Of a stretch of 64,000 nt of DNA, positions 28,311-36,899 are shown one piece after another. Every line of letters begins with the position of its first letter. Position 1 is the first letter of the stretch. Under the pieces are notes generated by a model, which saw nothing but the letters and a program-made list of their open reading frames with translations, had not been told where the DNA came from and did not search any database. The DNA comes from Pseudoalteromonas distincta (GTDB taxonomy: Bacteria; Pseudomonadota; Gammaproteobacteria; Enterobacterales; Alteromonadaceae). The stretch spans positions 39,347-103,346 of the forward strand of contig NZ_JWIG01000026.1 of assembly GCF_000814675.1 (NCBI RefSeq). Direction: 5' to 3'. Made by a program: the position numbers and the translations under genes.

Positions 28311-28559
28311 CACGAAAGAACCATCAATTATCAGTTAATATATTCTGGTATCTAGTAAGCTAATTTACATAAAAATAAAATTCAGTAATAGCTTCAAAAA
28401 ACACAGCCTAGCAAGTTGTTCACTGAGCCTGGGCTCTAAAATAAATTTATTAAATGACACGAACAAGTTTAGGTTACTGGTCACTTAATCTTCAATTGCA
28501 AAGTGGTAAATTTGTAAGCTAGGGAGTGCTCTTTCTTCGGTTTTTTTATTACTTTGAAG

Positions 28560-28623
28560 TGGTACGACTGAGTGGATTGGAACTACTGGCCATTGGACCG
28601 GGTGATCAAGAGTGGGTAGTGCT
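28560..28623 (-). repeat. truncated tRNA-Val-like repeat (copy 4)
   Basis: Read on the minus strand it runs from AGCACTACCC to the CCA end. It keeps the T arm and 3' acceptor strand but lacks the 5' acceptor strand and D arm. The anticodon arm is replaced by a GATCACCCGGTCCAATGG segment. A still more degenerate copy may lie at about 28503-28531. Confidence 0.7.
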
Positions 28624-28659
28624 TTTTTTAGATTTTTAGGTTTTATCATTACTTTGAAG

Positions 28660-28724
28660 TGGTACGACTGAGTGGATTCGAACTGCAGGCCATTGGACCG
28701 GGTGATCAAGAGCGGGTAGTGCTT
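28660..28724 (-). repeat. truncated tRNA-Val-like repeat (copy 3)
   Basis: It has the same structure as the copy at 28560. The two share an identical flank, ATTACTTTGAAG, before the CCA complement, so they arose by tandem duplication of about 100 nt. Confidence 0.7.
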
Positions 28725-28762
28725 TTTCTTTCAAATGTACTTTATTTATTTTACTTAAATGT

Positions 28763-28839
28763 TGGTACGACTGAGTGGATTCGAACCACCGACCCCTACC
28801 ATGTCAAGGTAGTGCTCTAACCAACTGAGCTACAGTCGT
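28763..28839 (-). tRNA. tRNA-Val(GAC)
   Basis: 77 nt including an encoded CCA. The acceptor stem is ACGACTG/CAGTCGT with discriminator A. D arm GCTC/GAGC, anticodon arm CTACC-TTGACAT-GGTAG with anticodon GAC, and T arm GGTGG-TTCGAAT-CCACT are all intact. It is the second of two identical copies in the array. Confidence 0.97.
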
Positions 28840-28866
28840 ACAATTTTTGAGGTTTTACTTAAATGT

Positions 28867-28930
28867 TGGTACGACTAAATGGATTCGAACTACTGACCCT
28901 TGGACCGGGTGATCAAGAGTAGGTAGTGCT
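28867..28930 (-). repeat. truncated tRNA-Val-like repeat (copy 2)
   Basis: The T arm and 3' end match the tRNA except for a change in the acceptor region (CATTTAGTCGT). The D arm and 5' strand are absent. The segment ACCCGGTCCAAGGGT forms a small hairpin in place of the anticodon arm. Confidence 0.7.
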
Positions 28931-28959
28931 TTTTCCTTTAATTATACTTTTTTAAATGT

Positions 28960-29024
28960 TGGTACGACTGAGTGGATTCGAACTACTGACCCTTGGACCG
29001 GGTGGTCAAGAGTAGGTAGTGCTC
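28960..29024 (-). repeat. truncated tRNA-Val-like repeat (copy 1)
   Basis: This is the copy nearest the first tRNA. It keeps GAGCACTACC, the CCGGTCC hairpin, the T arm and the acceptor 3' strand with CCA. Its spacing to the tRNA is about 30 nt, like that of the other copies. Confidence 0.7.
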
Positions 29025-29053
29025 TTTCCTTCAATTATACGTTTCATTAATGT

Positions 29054-29130
29054 TGGTACGACTGAGTGGATTCGAACCACCGACCCCTACCATGTCAAGG
29101 TAGTGCTCTAACCAACTGAGCTACAGTCGT
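29054..29130 (-). tRNA. tRNA-Val(GAC)
   Basis: It is identical in sequence to the tRNA at 28763, is 77 nt long with encoded CCA and has anticodon GAC. It is the promoter-proximal tRNA of the array. A strong promoter lies 45-73 nt upstream. Confidence 0.97.
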
Positions 29131-29174
29131 ATTACTTTATTTAAGTAAGTGTTAATTGCTTAACAACGGCGGCT

Positions 29175-29203
29175 AATATATAGCGTGGCGGTTGGTGAAT
29201 CAA
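29175..29203 (-). promoter_or_regulatory. promoter of the tRNA-Val array
   Basis: On the minus strand there is a -35 TTGATT (29198-29203), a 17-nt spacer and a -10 TATATT (29175-29180), followed by AGCCGCCG. This is a GC-rich discriminator of the kind found in stringently controlled stable-RNA promoters. Confidence 0.75.
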
Positions 29204-29243
29204 GCAAGTTTGTTGTTTTTGAGTTTATTTGCCGTTTTTTTAT

Positions 29244-30308
29244 TCATATTGGGCTTATTTCACACGTTTTATAAAAACCTTGCCACCAAACCACATGTTT
29301 TTTAGCTGAGCTTTTAAGTAAGTTCAGTAAGTTACTTGTCGAGCCCGTTTTGACTAAGTTATTAATTTGAGGGCTTGAGATACTTTCGTTAAACCAAAGC
29401 TCGTTATAAAGCGGTTGTAGTACCTCTAGATAACCAGTTAATTGCGCTTGATAGGGCTGAATTTCTTTTAGGTAAAACTTTTGAAATACGTTGCTTATGA
29501 TTTTTGCGTTTTTATTATTTTTATCCTCTGGGCACAGCGTATTAAAGTTTAGTGTTTTTACAAACTGTGTGGCGTTGTTATTTAACACGACCTGCATACG
29601 GACTGATTGAATGAGTGCTTGGTTAAATTGAAATTTATTAAGCTGCTCGAGTGCGCTAAAAATAGAGTCGCTATTAATTGTACTAAATTCTTTAGCCTTA
29701 ATTTGCTGCTTAATGAGTACAAGTTGCTTTAGCGCAAATACGGTATCGCTAAAACCAGCGGGTTCAGTAGTGAGCTCGTTTGAGGTGAGTTGCCAGGTAC
29801 GATTTAACTCAGGTTCATTAAATAACATGGTATTAAAAAAGTACATTAGGTGTGTTTCTTTATAGTTTTTGGCTGCGAGTATTTTTGTGTAACTAGGGCT
29901 ATTTTTATCAAGCGTATTTAAGCAAACCTGCGCACTTTTAATAAAGTTTATTTGATATTTTAATTGCCCAGCAGCGCTGGCTGTTTTTCCTAATTGGTTG
30001 TTGTGCTCACTTATAAGTACGTTAAGCTTACATTGGCTAATGCCTGCAAGCTCAACAATACTCAGTGTTAAGTCACTTTGTGCTATTGGGGGAGGCTGCA
30101 GTAAAGGGAGTTGCTTGAGCGGCGTAGGCTGTGTTGGACTTGCATTAACTGTGCTACTTAAGCGTTCAATATAAGTAGCGTTTACACTACTTTGTGGTTT
30201 GTTGCAGCCAGTAAGCATTAAAAAACACATTACCAACAAAGCAGCTGGTAATGATTTAAGGCTGAGCTTATTAGTTTTGATTGAGTGAATCACTGTTAGC
30301 AAATTCAT
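29244..30308 (-). CDS. DUF3080 family lipoprotein
   Basis: The 354-residue protein has lipobox LTGC (Cys35). The position next to a MATE pump and riboflavin synthase is the usual one for DUF3080 proteins in Vibrio and relatives. Function is unknown, but it should be an outer-membrane or periplasmic lipoprotein. Its start lies inside the 3' end of the MATE gene (38-nt overlap), so it is co-transcribed and probably translationally coupled. Confidence 0.8.
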   Translation of the reverse strand: MNLLTVIHSIKTNKLSLKSLPAALLVMCFLMLTGCNKPQSSVNATYIERLSSTVNASPTQPTPLKQLPLLQPPPIAQSDLTLSIVELAGISQCKLNVLISEHNNQLGKTASAAGQLKYQINFIKSAQVCLNTLDKNSPSYTKILAAKNYKETHLMYFFNTMLFNEPELNRTWQLTSNELTTEPAGFSDTVFALKQLVLIKQQIKAKEFSTINSDSIFSALEQLNKFQFNQALIQSVRMQVVLNNNATQFVKTLNFNTLCPEDKNNKNAKIISNVFQKFYLKEIQPYQAQLTGYLEVLQPLYNELWFNESISSPQINNLVKTGSTSNLLNLLKSSAKKHVVWWQGFYKTCEISPI

Positions 30309-31641
30309 ATTTTAGACGCTTTCTTACTGTTAGCATTAATAAAATAGCAGCGACACTAAGGCCTACTATTATTCCAACCCAAAAGCCATGCGGCCCCATA
30401 GCTGGCACAATTATGTCTGTTCTTGCCAATACGTAACCTAAACAAAAGCCGATTAACCAATACGATATAAACGTAATATACGATATAGGCGTGGTGTATT
30501 TTAACCCACGAAGCATGCCATTTGCAGCAACCTGTAATGCATCGGGTAACTGGTAGACACACGCTAGTATCATAATTGATGAAGCTAGAGCCATTACAGC
30601 GGGACTGTCGGTATAAAGTTGGCTAATTAAATCACGACCTGTAAAAGTCATAAGTGCCAAAAATAGTGCAATTACAATAGCTAATATGTAACTAGTCGAT
30701 ACGGCAACTTTTAACTGCTGTAAATTATTTTGACCATATAGATTACCAATACGAATACTTATAGCGATAGAGAGGCTCAGCGGCATCATAAACAGCAATG
30801 TAGTTACACTCGCTGCTATTTGATGCCCCGATACAGCCACTGCACCTAAATGCGCTATAAATAGCGGTATACACGCAAATAAAGTGACTTCAAAAAAGGT
30901 GGCAAGTGAAATTGGTATACCTAGCTTAGTAATAATACCAATGGTAGTGAAATTAGGTTTTTCGAATGATGAAAGCAGGCCTTTAGCATCTACCTTTTTA
31001 CTCATTTGGCAGTAAGTAACTTGTGCTATTGCCATAACAGTTAAAACAATTGCTGTGGCAATGCCACATCCTGCGCCGCCATAAGCAGGAAAACCAAATA
31101 AGCCATTTATGAAAATATAATTTACTGGAATATTAACGGCTAAACCTAATAGGCTTATGTAAAAAGCGGGTTTGGTCATCCCCATGCCTTCGGTAACGTT
31201 TCTGTATACTGTAAAAATTAAAAATCCAAACACACCCCATTTCACAAAGTGGATGTAGTCAATGGCAAGGTTTGCAATAGCAGGCGTTGTATCGAGCTTT
31301 AAAATAATGGCATCTGCTAAATGGGCAATACCAAAACCTGTAAAGCTTAAAATAGCGGTTAAATAAAGCGCTTGTTGAAAATAGTGGCTAATGCCTTTGC
31401 GGTCATCGCTGCCCGAAAACTGCGCAATAATACCAGTAAGCGCTAATAAAATACCTTGCAGAGCAAGTAATAATGGGTTCCATATTCCTGTTGCAATAGA
31501 AAGTGCAGCTAAGTCAGTAGGGCTAACTTGGCCGGCCATAATTGTGTCGACTACCGACATTAAAATAAGTGTAACTTGTGCTAAAAAAACAGGTAAGGCT
31601 AGGGAAAGTAAACGCTTGGCTTCCCAATTGCAAAAGGTCAT
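30271..31641 (-). CDS. norM: MATE family multidrug efflux pump (NorM-like)
   Basis: The 456-residue protein has 12 membrane segments in two repeated MatE halves. The N-terminal LALPVFLAQVTLILMSVVDT and VSPTDLAALSIATGIW segments are typical of NorM. It exports cationic drugs using sodium or proton gradients across the inner membrane. It is divergent from riboflavin synthase, a conserved neighbour arrangement in gammaproteobacteria. Confidence 0.92.
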   Translation of the reverse strand: MTFCNWEAKRLLSLALPVFLAQVTLILMSVVDTIMAGQVSPTDLAALSIATGIWNPLLLALQGILLALTGIIAQFSGSDDRKGISHYFQQALYLTAILSFTGFGIAHLADAIILKLDTTPAIANLAIDYIHFVKWGVFGFLIFTVYRNVTEGMGMTKPAFYISLLGLAVNIPVNYIFINGLFGFPAYGGAGCGIATAIVLTVMAIAQVTYCQMSKKVDAKGLLSSFEKPNFTTIGIITKLGIPISLATFFEVTLFACIPLFIAHLGAVAVSGHQIAASVTTLLFMMPLSLSIAISIRIGNLYGQNNLQQLKVAVSTSYILAIVIALFLALMTFTGRDLISQLYTDSPAVMALASSIMILACVYQLPDALQVAANGMLRGLKYTTPISYITFISYWLIGFCLGYVLARTDIIVPAMGPHGFWVGIIVGLSVAAILLMLTVRKRLKYEFANSDSLNQN

Positions 31642-31769
31642 AAAAAAAGCTATTAAATAAAACAGGCGGCAATTGTAATCTATTGCGTTTCAAATAAAAA
31701 TCACAGTAGTGAATGATTTTATGAGTTGATACGTTAAACTAGCACTTTGTAATAATTTTAAGTGATTTT

Positions 31770-32396
31770 ATGTTTACAGGAATAGTGCAAACACAAGCAA
31801 CAGTGGTCTCTAAAACTCAAGCTGATGGTGTGTTACGCTTAGTTGTATCGGTGAGCGATGAGTACGTTAAGCATTTAGATTTAGGCGCAAGCATTGCTAT
31901 TAATGGCTGTTGTTTAACGGTTGTGCAAGTTGAGCTAAGTAATCATGATGTGGTGGCGCAAGTGCATTTTGATGTGATTGACGAAACCCTAAAGTTAACT
32001 AATTTAGGCCTGCTTGAGCTAGGTAGTTTAGTAAATTACGAACGCTCTGTTACGTTTGGTACTGAGCTAGGTGGGCATATAGTGTCTGGGCATATTCATT
32101 GTACGTCACAAATCTCTCAAATAGTGAAGCTTGAGAATAACTGCAAAATACAACTCAGCTTGCCAAAAGAGTGGCAAAAGTACGTGTTATATAAAGGCTT
32201 TGTTGCTATAAATGGCGCAAGCTTAACCGTAGGCGAAGTTGATGAACAAGGTTTTTGGATACACCTCATTCCGGAAACGCTCGCCATTACAAACATTGGT
32301 GCAGCGCAAGTGGGTGACAAGTTTAATATTGAAGTTGATCAGCAAACTTACACTATTGTAAATACGGTAGAGAACTACTTACGCCATCAGGCTTAA
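31770..32396 (+). CDS. ribE: riboflavin synthase, alpha subunit
   Basis: The 208-residue protein has two lumazine-binding repeats. It begins MFTGIVQ, has SIAINGCCLTV in the first half and FVAINGASLTV in the second. It dismutates two molecules of 6,7-dimethyl-8-ribityllumazine into riboflavin. It is divergent from the MATE gene. No FMN riboswitch fits in the 128-nt intergenic region. Confidence 0.96.
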   Translation: MFTGIVQTQATVVSKTQADGVLRLVVSVSDEYVKHLDLGASIAINGCCLTVVQVELSNHDVVAQVHFDVIDETLKLTNLGLLELGSLVNYERSVTFGTELGGHIVSGHIHCTSQISQIVKLENNCKIQLSLPKEWQKYVLYKGFVAINGASLTVGEVDEQGFWIHLIPETLAITNIGAAQVGDKFNIEVDQQTYTIVNTVENYLRHQA

Positions 32397-32397
32397 G

Positions 32398-32601
32398 TTA
32401 AAATATTTGTTCGTCGTCACTGTCTACGTGTAGCTCCAATTTATTATTAGCATGGTCTATATGCATATTTAAATGAATTGGGTTACAGCAGGCAGTGCAA
32501 TCTTCTATATAGTCTTGATCGCCGCTGCTTGCGTCTAAGTCTAGATGTATGTGGTGTCCACAGTGTGGGCACGTTATTCGTTGTGATAAAAAATCTTTCA
32601 T
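32398..32601 (-). CDS. CPXCG-motif cysteine-rich small protein
   Basis: The 67-residue protein has a zinc-ribbon-like pattern: CPHCG near the N-terminus and CTACC about 20 residues later. The family is named for the CPxCG motif and its function is unknown. A GTG two codons upstream overlaps the GGAG ribosome-binding site, so the ATG at 32601 is the better start. It is convergent with ribE with only one base between the two genes. Confidence 0.85.
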   Translation of the reverse strand: MKDFLSQRITCPHCGHHIHLDLDASSGDQDYIEDCTACCNPIHLNMHIDHANNKLELHVDSDDEQIF

Positions 32602-32704
32602 AATCACTCCAGTTATAAATAATTAAGTTAGGTTCAACTTAATCGCTTACAGATGAACGTCTACTTACTCATTAAATATAGTGCTGAAATGCAGCTTATG
32701 ACAC

Positions 32705-33577
32705 TTATTTTATATCTTCAAATACCAGCTTTTCTATATGTTGTTTAGCTTCAGTAAGATAGTGACCGGCAAAGATGTTGGCATGATTTAAAATGGGGTA
32801 TAGCTGGTATATTAACTTACGTTTTTCGTAATTTTGAGAAAGCGGGTAGTGCGCGTTATAGGCGCTATAAAAGTCTTTAGGCAGTGGGGCAAATAGTTCG
32901 CTCATTGCAATATCCACTTCCCGATCACCATAATAACAAGCCGGGTTAAATATTGTTGGTTCTGCTTTTAAAAATCCCATATTGCCACGCCAAAAATCGC
33001 CATGCAGTAATGAAGGTTTTACTTGATGGCTATGTAGTTGCTCTTTTACGGTATTAATTAAGCGTTCGGGCTCAATAAAGCTAATGCCTTTTTCAGCGAG
33101 TAGTTGTAACTGCCACCCTATACGCTCTTCGGCGTAAAATACATCCCACTTTTTGTGCCAGCGGTTTGGCTGTATGGTTGTGGCTAGATAATTATCTACA
33201 TCAAAACCAAACATAGCTTGGTCATGTTTTTGATGCATTTTAGCGAGGTTACGCCCCATATTAGTCCACGTGTCGTGGGGTTGTTTGTCTAAAACAAGCC
33301 ATTGTAAAACAATAAACGAAAACTCTATATTTGCACCAGTTGTAATACATTCAGGTACTTTAAAATTACTATTTTGCGCCAAAAGCTTTAAGCCAATAAA
33401 TTCACTTTCTAAACGTTCGAGTTCGCTTTTTAGTGCTATTTTAACGAAGTAGTTATGCGTACCATTGGTAATATGAAATAGTTTGTCGGTGTTTGTACTT
33501 TGTAATTGGCGTTTGTAGGTGTGCTTAAAGTCAAAATTAATGGCTTGGCTGATGTGCTCATTTACTGTTTTCCACAT
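32705..33577 (-). CDS. fructosamine kinase family protein
   Basis: The 290-residue aminoglycoside-phosphotransferase-like kinase has catalytic segment LLHGDFWRGNMG and metal-binding GDREVDIAMSEL, as in fructosamine-3-kinases and E. coli YniA. It probably phosphorylates ketosamines on glycated proteins or small molecules as a repair step. It appears to be a single gene. Confidence 0.88.
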   Translation of the reverse strand: MWKTVNEHISQAINFDFKHTYKRQLQSTNTDKLFHITNGTHNYFVKIALKSELERLESEFIGLKLLAQNSNFKVPECITTGANIEFSFIVLQWLVLDKQPHDTWTNMGRNLAKMHQKHDQAMFGFDVDNYLATTIQPNRWHKKWDVFYAEERIGWQLQLLAEKGISFIEPERLINTVKEQLHSHQVKPSLLHGDFWRGNMGFLKAEPTIFNPACYYGDREVDIAMSELFAPLPKDFYSAYNAHYPLSQNYEKRKLIYQLYPILNHANIFAGHYLTEAKQHIEKLVFEDIK

Positions 33578-33701
33578 AACAATTGCTCGCCTTTTAAACA
33601 GATACTTAAACTATGGCAAAAAGGTATTAATTTAACAATCTAAACGTTGTAAAATTAACGGCTATATTGAATAAAATTACACTTACTGTAGTGGAGTTAA
33701 A

Positions 33702-34394
33702 ATGAACAAAAGTTTAATAACCAATTTGCTAGCGGGTTTATGTGTTGTTGTAGGTTTTATGTTTAACCAAGCAATTGTGTTGTCTGTTGGTTTATTTGCA
33801 CTTTCTGGCGCGGTAACTAATTTATTAGCTATTCATATGTTATTCGAAAAAGTCCCGTTTTTATATGGTTCAGGTGTTATAGCGCTTAAGTTTGAAAGCT
33901 TTAAAGTCGCTATACGAAACTTAATATTAACGGAGTTTTTTTCAGAGCAAAAAATTAATAATTTACTCAATAAAGCACAGCCCAATATCGACTTTGAGCC
34001 AATAATTAGCAATGTTGATTTAAACCCTGCATTCGACAATTTGTTAGAGGTAATAGAGCAGTCTCAGTTTGGTAGTATGCTAGGAATGTTTGGCGGTACA
34101 GCGGCAATAGAGCCGATGCGTGAAAAGTTTATTGAAAAAATGCAATTGTCGCTTAGTGAGATTTCTCAAACTGACGACTTTAAAGCATTAGTAAGCCAAA
34201 CACTTTCACAAGGTAATAGCGCAGAAAGCCTACATAAAACGGTGCTTAAACTAGTTGATGAGCGCTTAGATGAGCTTACTCCTAAAATGGTTAAAGAGAT
34301 TATTCAGACCATGATCCGCGAGCATCTAGGCTGGCTTGTAGTATGGGGCGGTGTGTTTGGTGGTTTATTTGGTTTAATAGCGGCCGTTATTTAA
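33702..34394 (+). CDS. DUF445 family membrane protein
   Basis: The 230-residue protein has two hydrophobic segments at the N-terminus (AGLCVVVGFMFNQAIVLSVG and following) and one at the C-terminus (GWLVVWGGVFGGLFGLIAAV), with a helical soluble part between. The GAVTNLLAIHMLFEK segment is characteristic of DUF445. Function is unknown. It is divergent from the fructosamine kinase gene. The ribosome-binding site TGGAG lies about six bases before the ATG. Confidence 0.82.
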   Translation: MNKSLITNLLAGLCVVVGFMFNQAIVLSVGLFALSGAVTNLLAIHMLFEKVPFLYGSGVIALKFESFKVAIRNLILTEFFSEQKINNLLNKAQPNIDFEPIISNVDLNPAFDNLLEVIEQSQFGSMLGMFGGTAAIEPMREKFIEKMQLSLSEISQTDDFKALVSQTLSQGNSAESLHKTVLKLVDERLDELTPKMVKEIIQTMIREHLGWLVVWGGVFGGLFGLIAAVI

Positions 34395-34420
34395 ATCTAG
34401 CGACTAATAAAAAACATAAT

Positions 34421-34557
34421 CATTCTATTGCATTAAATAGTGTACTTTCTGCGTTAAAAATTATTTGTATAGAATAACTACACGTTTTTATTTGTGCCTG
34501 TTATTGCACTACTTTTTAGCGAAATAATAGAGCACTAATTTAATGCAATTGGTATAA
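34421..34557. repeat. interspersed intergenic repeat, copy 1
   Basis: It contains GCGTTAAAAATT, TATAGAATAACTA, a TTTTT-GTGCCTG stretch and the end TGCAATTGGTATA. The same order of motifs is seen at 38152 and 38388. Outer ends ATTGCATTAAAT and ATTTAATGCAAT are inverted repeats. It looks like a non-autonomous mobile or MITE-like family. Confidence 0.6.
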
Positions 34558-34618
34558 CTTATTTTTTCAGGCTGTTATTATCGCCTCCATAATTTAGTCG
34601 TGTTTTTTAGGAGCAACG

Positions 34619-35404
34619 GTGAGCAAAACGTTAGCCAGTTATTATCAGCAAGCATATGCGTGCGATCAGCAGCATTTTAATCAGTGTTTTTATTGTGGCT
34701 GCGAAGCGACAGAGCGCGATCATTGTCCGCCACTGCATATGCTACAAAGTATCGTTGATTTAGGTGAAGAGGCTGACTTTATCTCAATCCCTGCGTGTTA
34801 TGAGTGCCATGCACTTTTACATAACGAAAGACTGATGACGATTGATGAGCGCTTTACCAAGCTTAAAAAAAAGCTCTCAAATAAATATGCTAAACCATTG
34901 CGCGTTTATAACATGTGGGAAGAAAGCGAACTTGGCGACATGAGCGACGAGTTTGCCCATAGTATTCAAGCGGGTATGAAATTAGGCAAAGAAGCCGCTG
35001 AGCGTTTAGCCTTTACGGGTTTTAGCTATGCCACAGAAGATGCCAAAGTAGCAGTGCGCGAAAAAACAAAAGAGTTTGATGTAGAAGGCATGATATTTAC
35101 CGACTTTAAAGAGGCGCTAAATTACTGTATTAACGATTTAAATGTTCAAAAAAGCGACTTTTATAAAATTTTGGTTGAAGACTATCAAGGCGATTTTAAT
35201 AAAGCATTGAGCCAGTATCGTCATCGTCATGACAAAGTTACTGCGGCTAAAGATGGTAATACACTTATTAAAGATTTTTCTAAGCTACACAAGCAAAACT
35301 CTGATTTTGTAACGCGTACGGTTAAGCACTTTATTAGTAAAGATCCCTCGCTTACCACCGAAGGTGCGCTTGAAAAGCTATATAACAATTATATAAAGAA
35401 ATAA
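34619..35404 (+). CDS. HNH-nuclease-like protein of unknown function
   Basis: The 261-residue protein starts at GTG with GGAG six bases upstream. The N-terminal 75 residues hold a zinc-binding HNH-like pattern: CFYCGCEATERDHCPP, then CYECHALLHNE. Two CxxC pairs and the DH...HN residues suit a beta-beta-alpha-metal nuclease. The rest (about 80-261) is charged and helical with no motif I recognise. It could be a restriction-type or DNA-repair nuclease, or a zinc-binding protein that has lost catalysis. It stands alone. Confidence 0.65.
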   Translation: MSKTLASYYQQAYACDQQHFNQCFYCGCEATERDHCPPLHMLQSIVDLGEEADFISIPACYECHALLHNERLMTIDERFTKLKKKLSNKYAKPLRVYNMWEESELGDMSDEFAHSIQAGMKLGKEAAERLAFTGFSYATEDAKVAVREKTKEFDVEGMIFTDFKEALNYCINDLNVQKSDFYKILVEDYQGDFNKALSQYRHRHDKVTAAKDGNTLIKDFSKLHKQNSDFVTRTVKHFISKDPSLTTEGALEKLYNNYIKK

Positions 35405-35504
35405 TTACAGAAATTCATCTTAATTAACTGCGTTTTCACCTGTTTTTTTGGCTTTATCCTTTAGGTTTCGCTAAAGTAGCAAAAAAACAGGAGATCCAAA
35501 CAAC

Positions 35505-36887
35505 ATGCAAAAATTTGCACCTTCTTTATTAGCGGTTGGCTTAGCTGCTGCACTTGTAGGCTGCCAAGAAAACGGCCCACAAGACGATAAAATAACAATT
35601 AACAAAAATCCTTACCCAAGTACTTATCAGCCACTTTCTACATCAAGCACTCTTATTACAAATGCAACAGTACTTACAGGTACTGGTGAGCGTTTAGATG
35701 AGGCAGATGTATTACTTGTTGATGGTAAAGTACAACAAGTCGGTAAAGACTTAACAGCCACTGCTGATATTACAATTGATGCACAAGGGAAATGGGTAAC
35801 ACCGGGTATTATTGACGTACATTCACATTTAGGCGCATACCCAAGTCCGTCAGTCGAGTCGCATCAAGATGGTAACGAAATGACCAGCCCTAACACTGCA
35901 GAAGTGTGGGTTGAGCATTCTGTTTGGCCACAAGATCCAGGCTTTAATCGTGCACGCGAAGGCGGCATTACTTCTCTACAAATTTTACCAGGCTCAGCTA
36001 ACTTATTTGGTGGACGCGGCGTTACGCTTAAAAATGTACCAGCGCACACTATGCAAGGGATGAAATTTCCAGAGGCGCCGTATGGTTTAAAAATGGCGTG
36101 TGGTGAAAACCCTAAACGTGTTTATGGTCGTCAAGGTGTATTGCCTTCAACCCGTATGGGTAATATGGCTGGTTACCGTATGGCCTGGGCTGAAGCCGCT
36201 GAGTACAAACGTGCATGGGATAAATACGATGCCGATTATGAAGCCGGTTTAAACCCAGAAGCACCAGTACGTGATATTAAACACGATACGCTACGCGGTG
36301 TGCTTGAAGGCGAAGTACGTATTCATAATCATTGTTATAAAGCAGAAGAAATGGCAATGATGATTGACCTGTCAAAAGAATTTGGTTACCACGCAGGTAC
36401 TTTTCATCACGGTGTAGAAGCATATAAAATTGCTGACTTACTTGCGCAAAATGGTTCGTGTGCTGCACTTTGGCCTGACTGGTGGGGCTTTAAAATGGAA
36501 GCCTACGACATGGTTCAAGAAAACGTGGCTATTGTTGATGCGGTTAAAAACTCGTGTGCAGTTGTTCACTCAGATTCAGATACTACTATTCAGCGTTTAA
36601 ACCAAGAAGCGGGCAAAGTGATGTACCGAGCTAACGAAAATGGTTTTGATATTTCTGAGCAACACGCTATTAAATGGATCACGTCTAACGCTGCTAAATC
36701 GTTAGGTATTGATGACAAAACAGGTTCACTAGAAGCGGGTAAGCAGGGCGATGTTGTTATTTGGAATCAAAGCCCATTTAGTGTCTATGCTAAAGCTGAA
36801 CAAGTTTTTGTTGATGGTGCAAAGGTTTACGATAGAAACGACAGCGCGTACCAAGCAACAAGTGATTTTATGTTAGGTCAACAATAA
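35505..36887 (+). CDS. amidohydrolase family lipoprotein
   Basis: The 460-residue protein has lipobox LVGC (Cys20). The amidohydrolase metal motif HxH is at His106/His108 (DVHSHLGAYP). Further candidate ligands lie in HNHCYKAEEM, GTFHHGVEAY and VVHSDSDTT, and the C-terminal composite domain ends in GKQGDVVIWNQSPF. It is probably a periplasmic or surface hydrolase of an amide or cyclic dipeptide. The substrate is unknown. A second amidohydrolase starts 12 nt downstream. Confidence 0.88.
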   Translation: MQKFAPSLLAVGLAAALVGCQENGPQDDKITINKNPYPSTYQPLSTSSTLITNATVLTGTGERLDEADVLLVDGKVQQVGKDLTATADITIDAQGKWVTPGIIDVHSHLGAYPSPSVESHQDGNEMTSPNTAEVWVEHSVWPQDPGFNRAREGGITSLQILPGSANLFGGRGVTLKNVPAHTMQGMKFPEAPYGLKMACGENPKRVYGRQGVLPSTRMGNMAGYRMAWAEAAEYKRAWDKYDADYEAGLNPEAPVRDIKHDTLRGVLEGEVRIHNHCYKAEEMAMMIDLSKEFGYHAGTFHHGVEAYKIADLLAQNGSCAALWPDWWGFKMEAYDMVQENVAIVDAVKNSCAVVHSDSDTTIQRLNQEAGKVMYRANENGFDISEQHAIKWITSNAAKSLGIDDKTGSLEAGKQGDVVIWNQSPFSVYAKAEQVFVDGAKVYDRNDSAYQATSDFMLGQQ

Positions 36888-36899
36888 GGAGCACCCAGA

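Noticed and set aside
28485..28709. 74-codon minus-strand ORF in the tRNA region
   Set aside because: It reads through two truncated tRNA-like repeats, so the frame is a by-product of repeated non-coding sequence.
28500..29130. CRISPR array
   Set aside because: The repeats are tRNA-derived, about 65 nt long, few and unevenly spaced, and there are no cas genes.
31642..31769. Possible FMN riboswitch before riboflavin synthase
   Set aside because: The gap is only 128 nt and lacks the conserved RFN-element segments (such as AGGGGCAG and GATTCCGGT-like parts).
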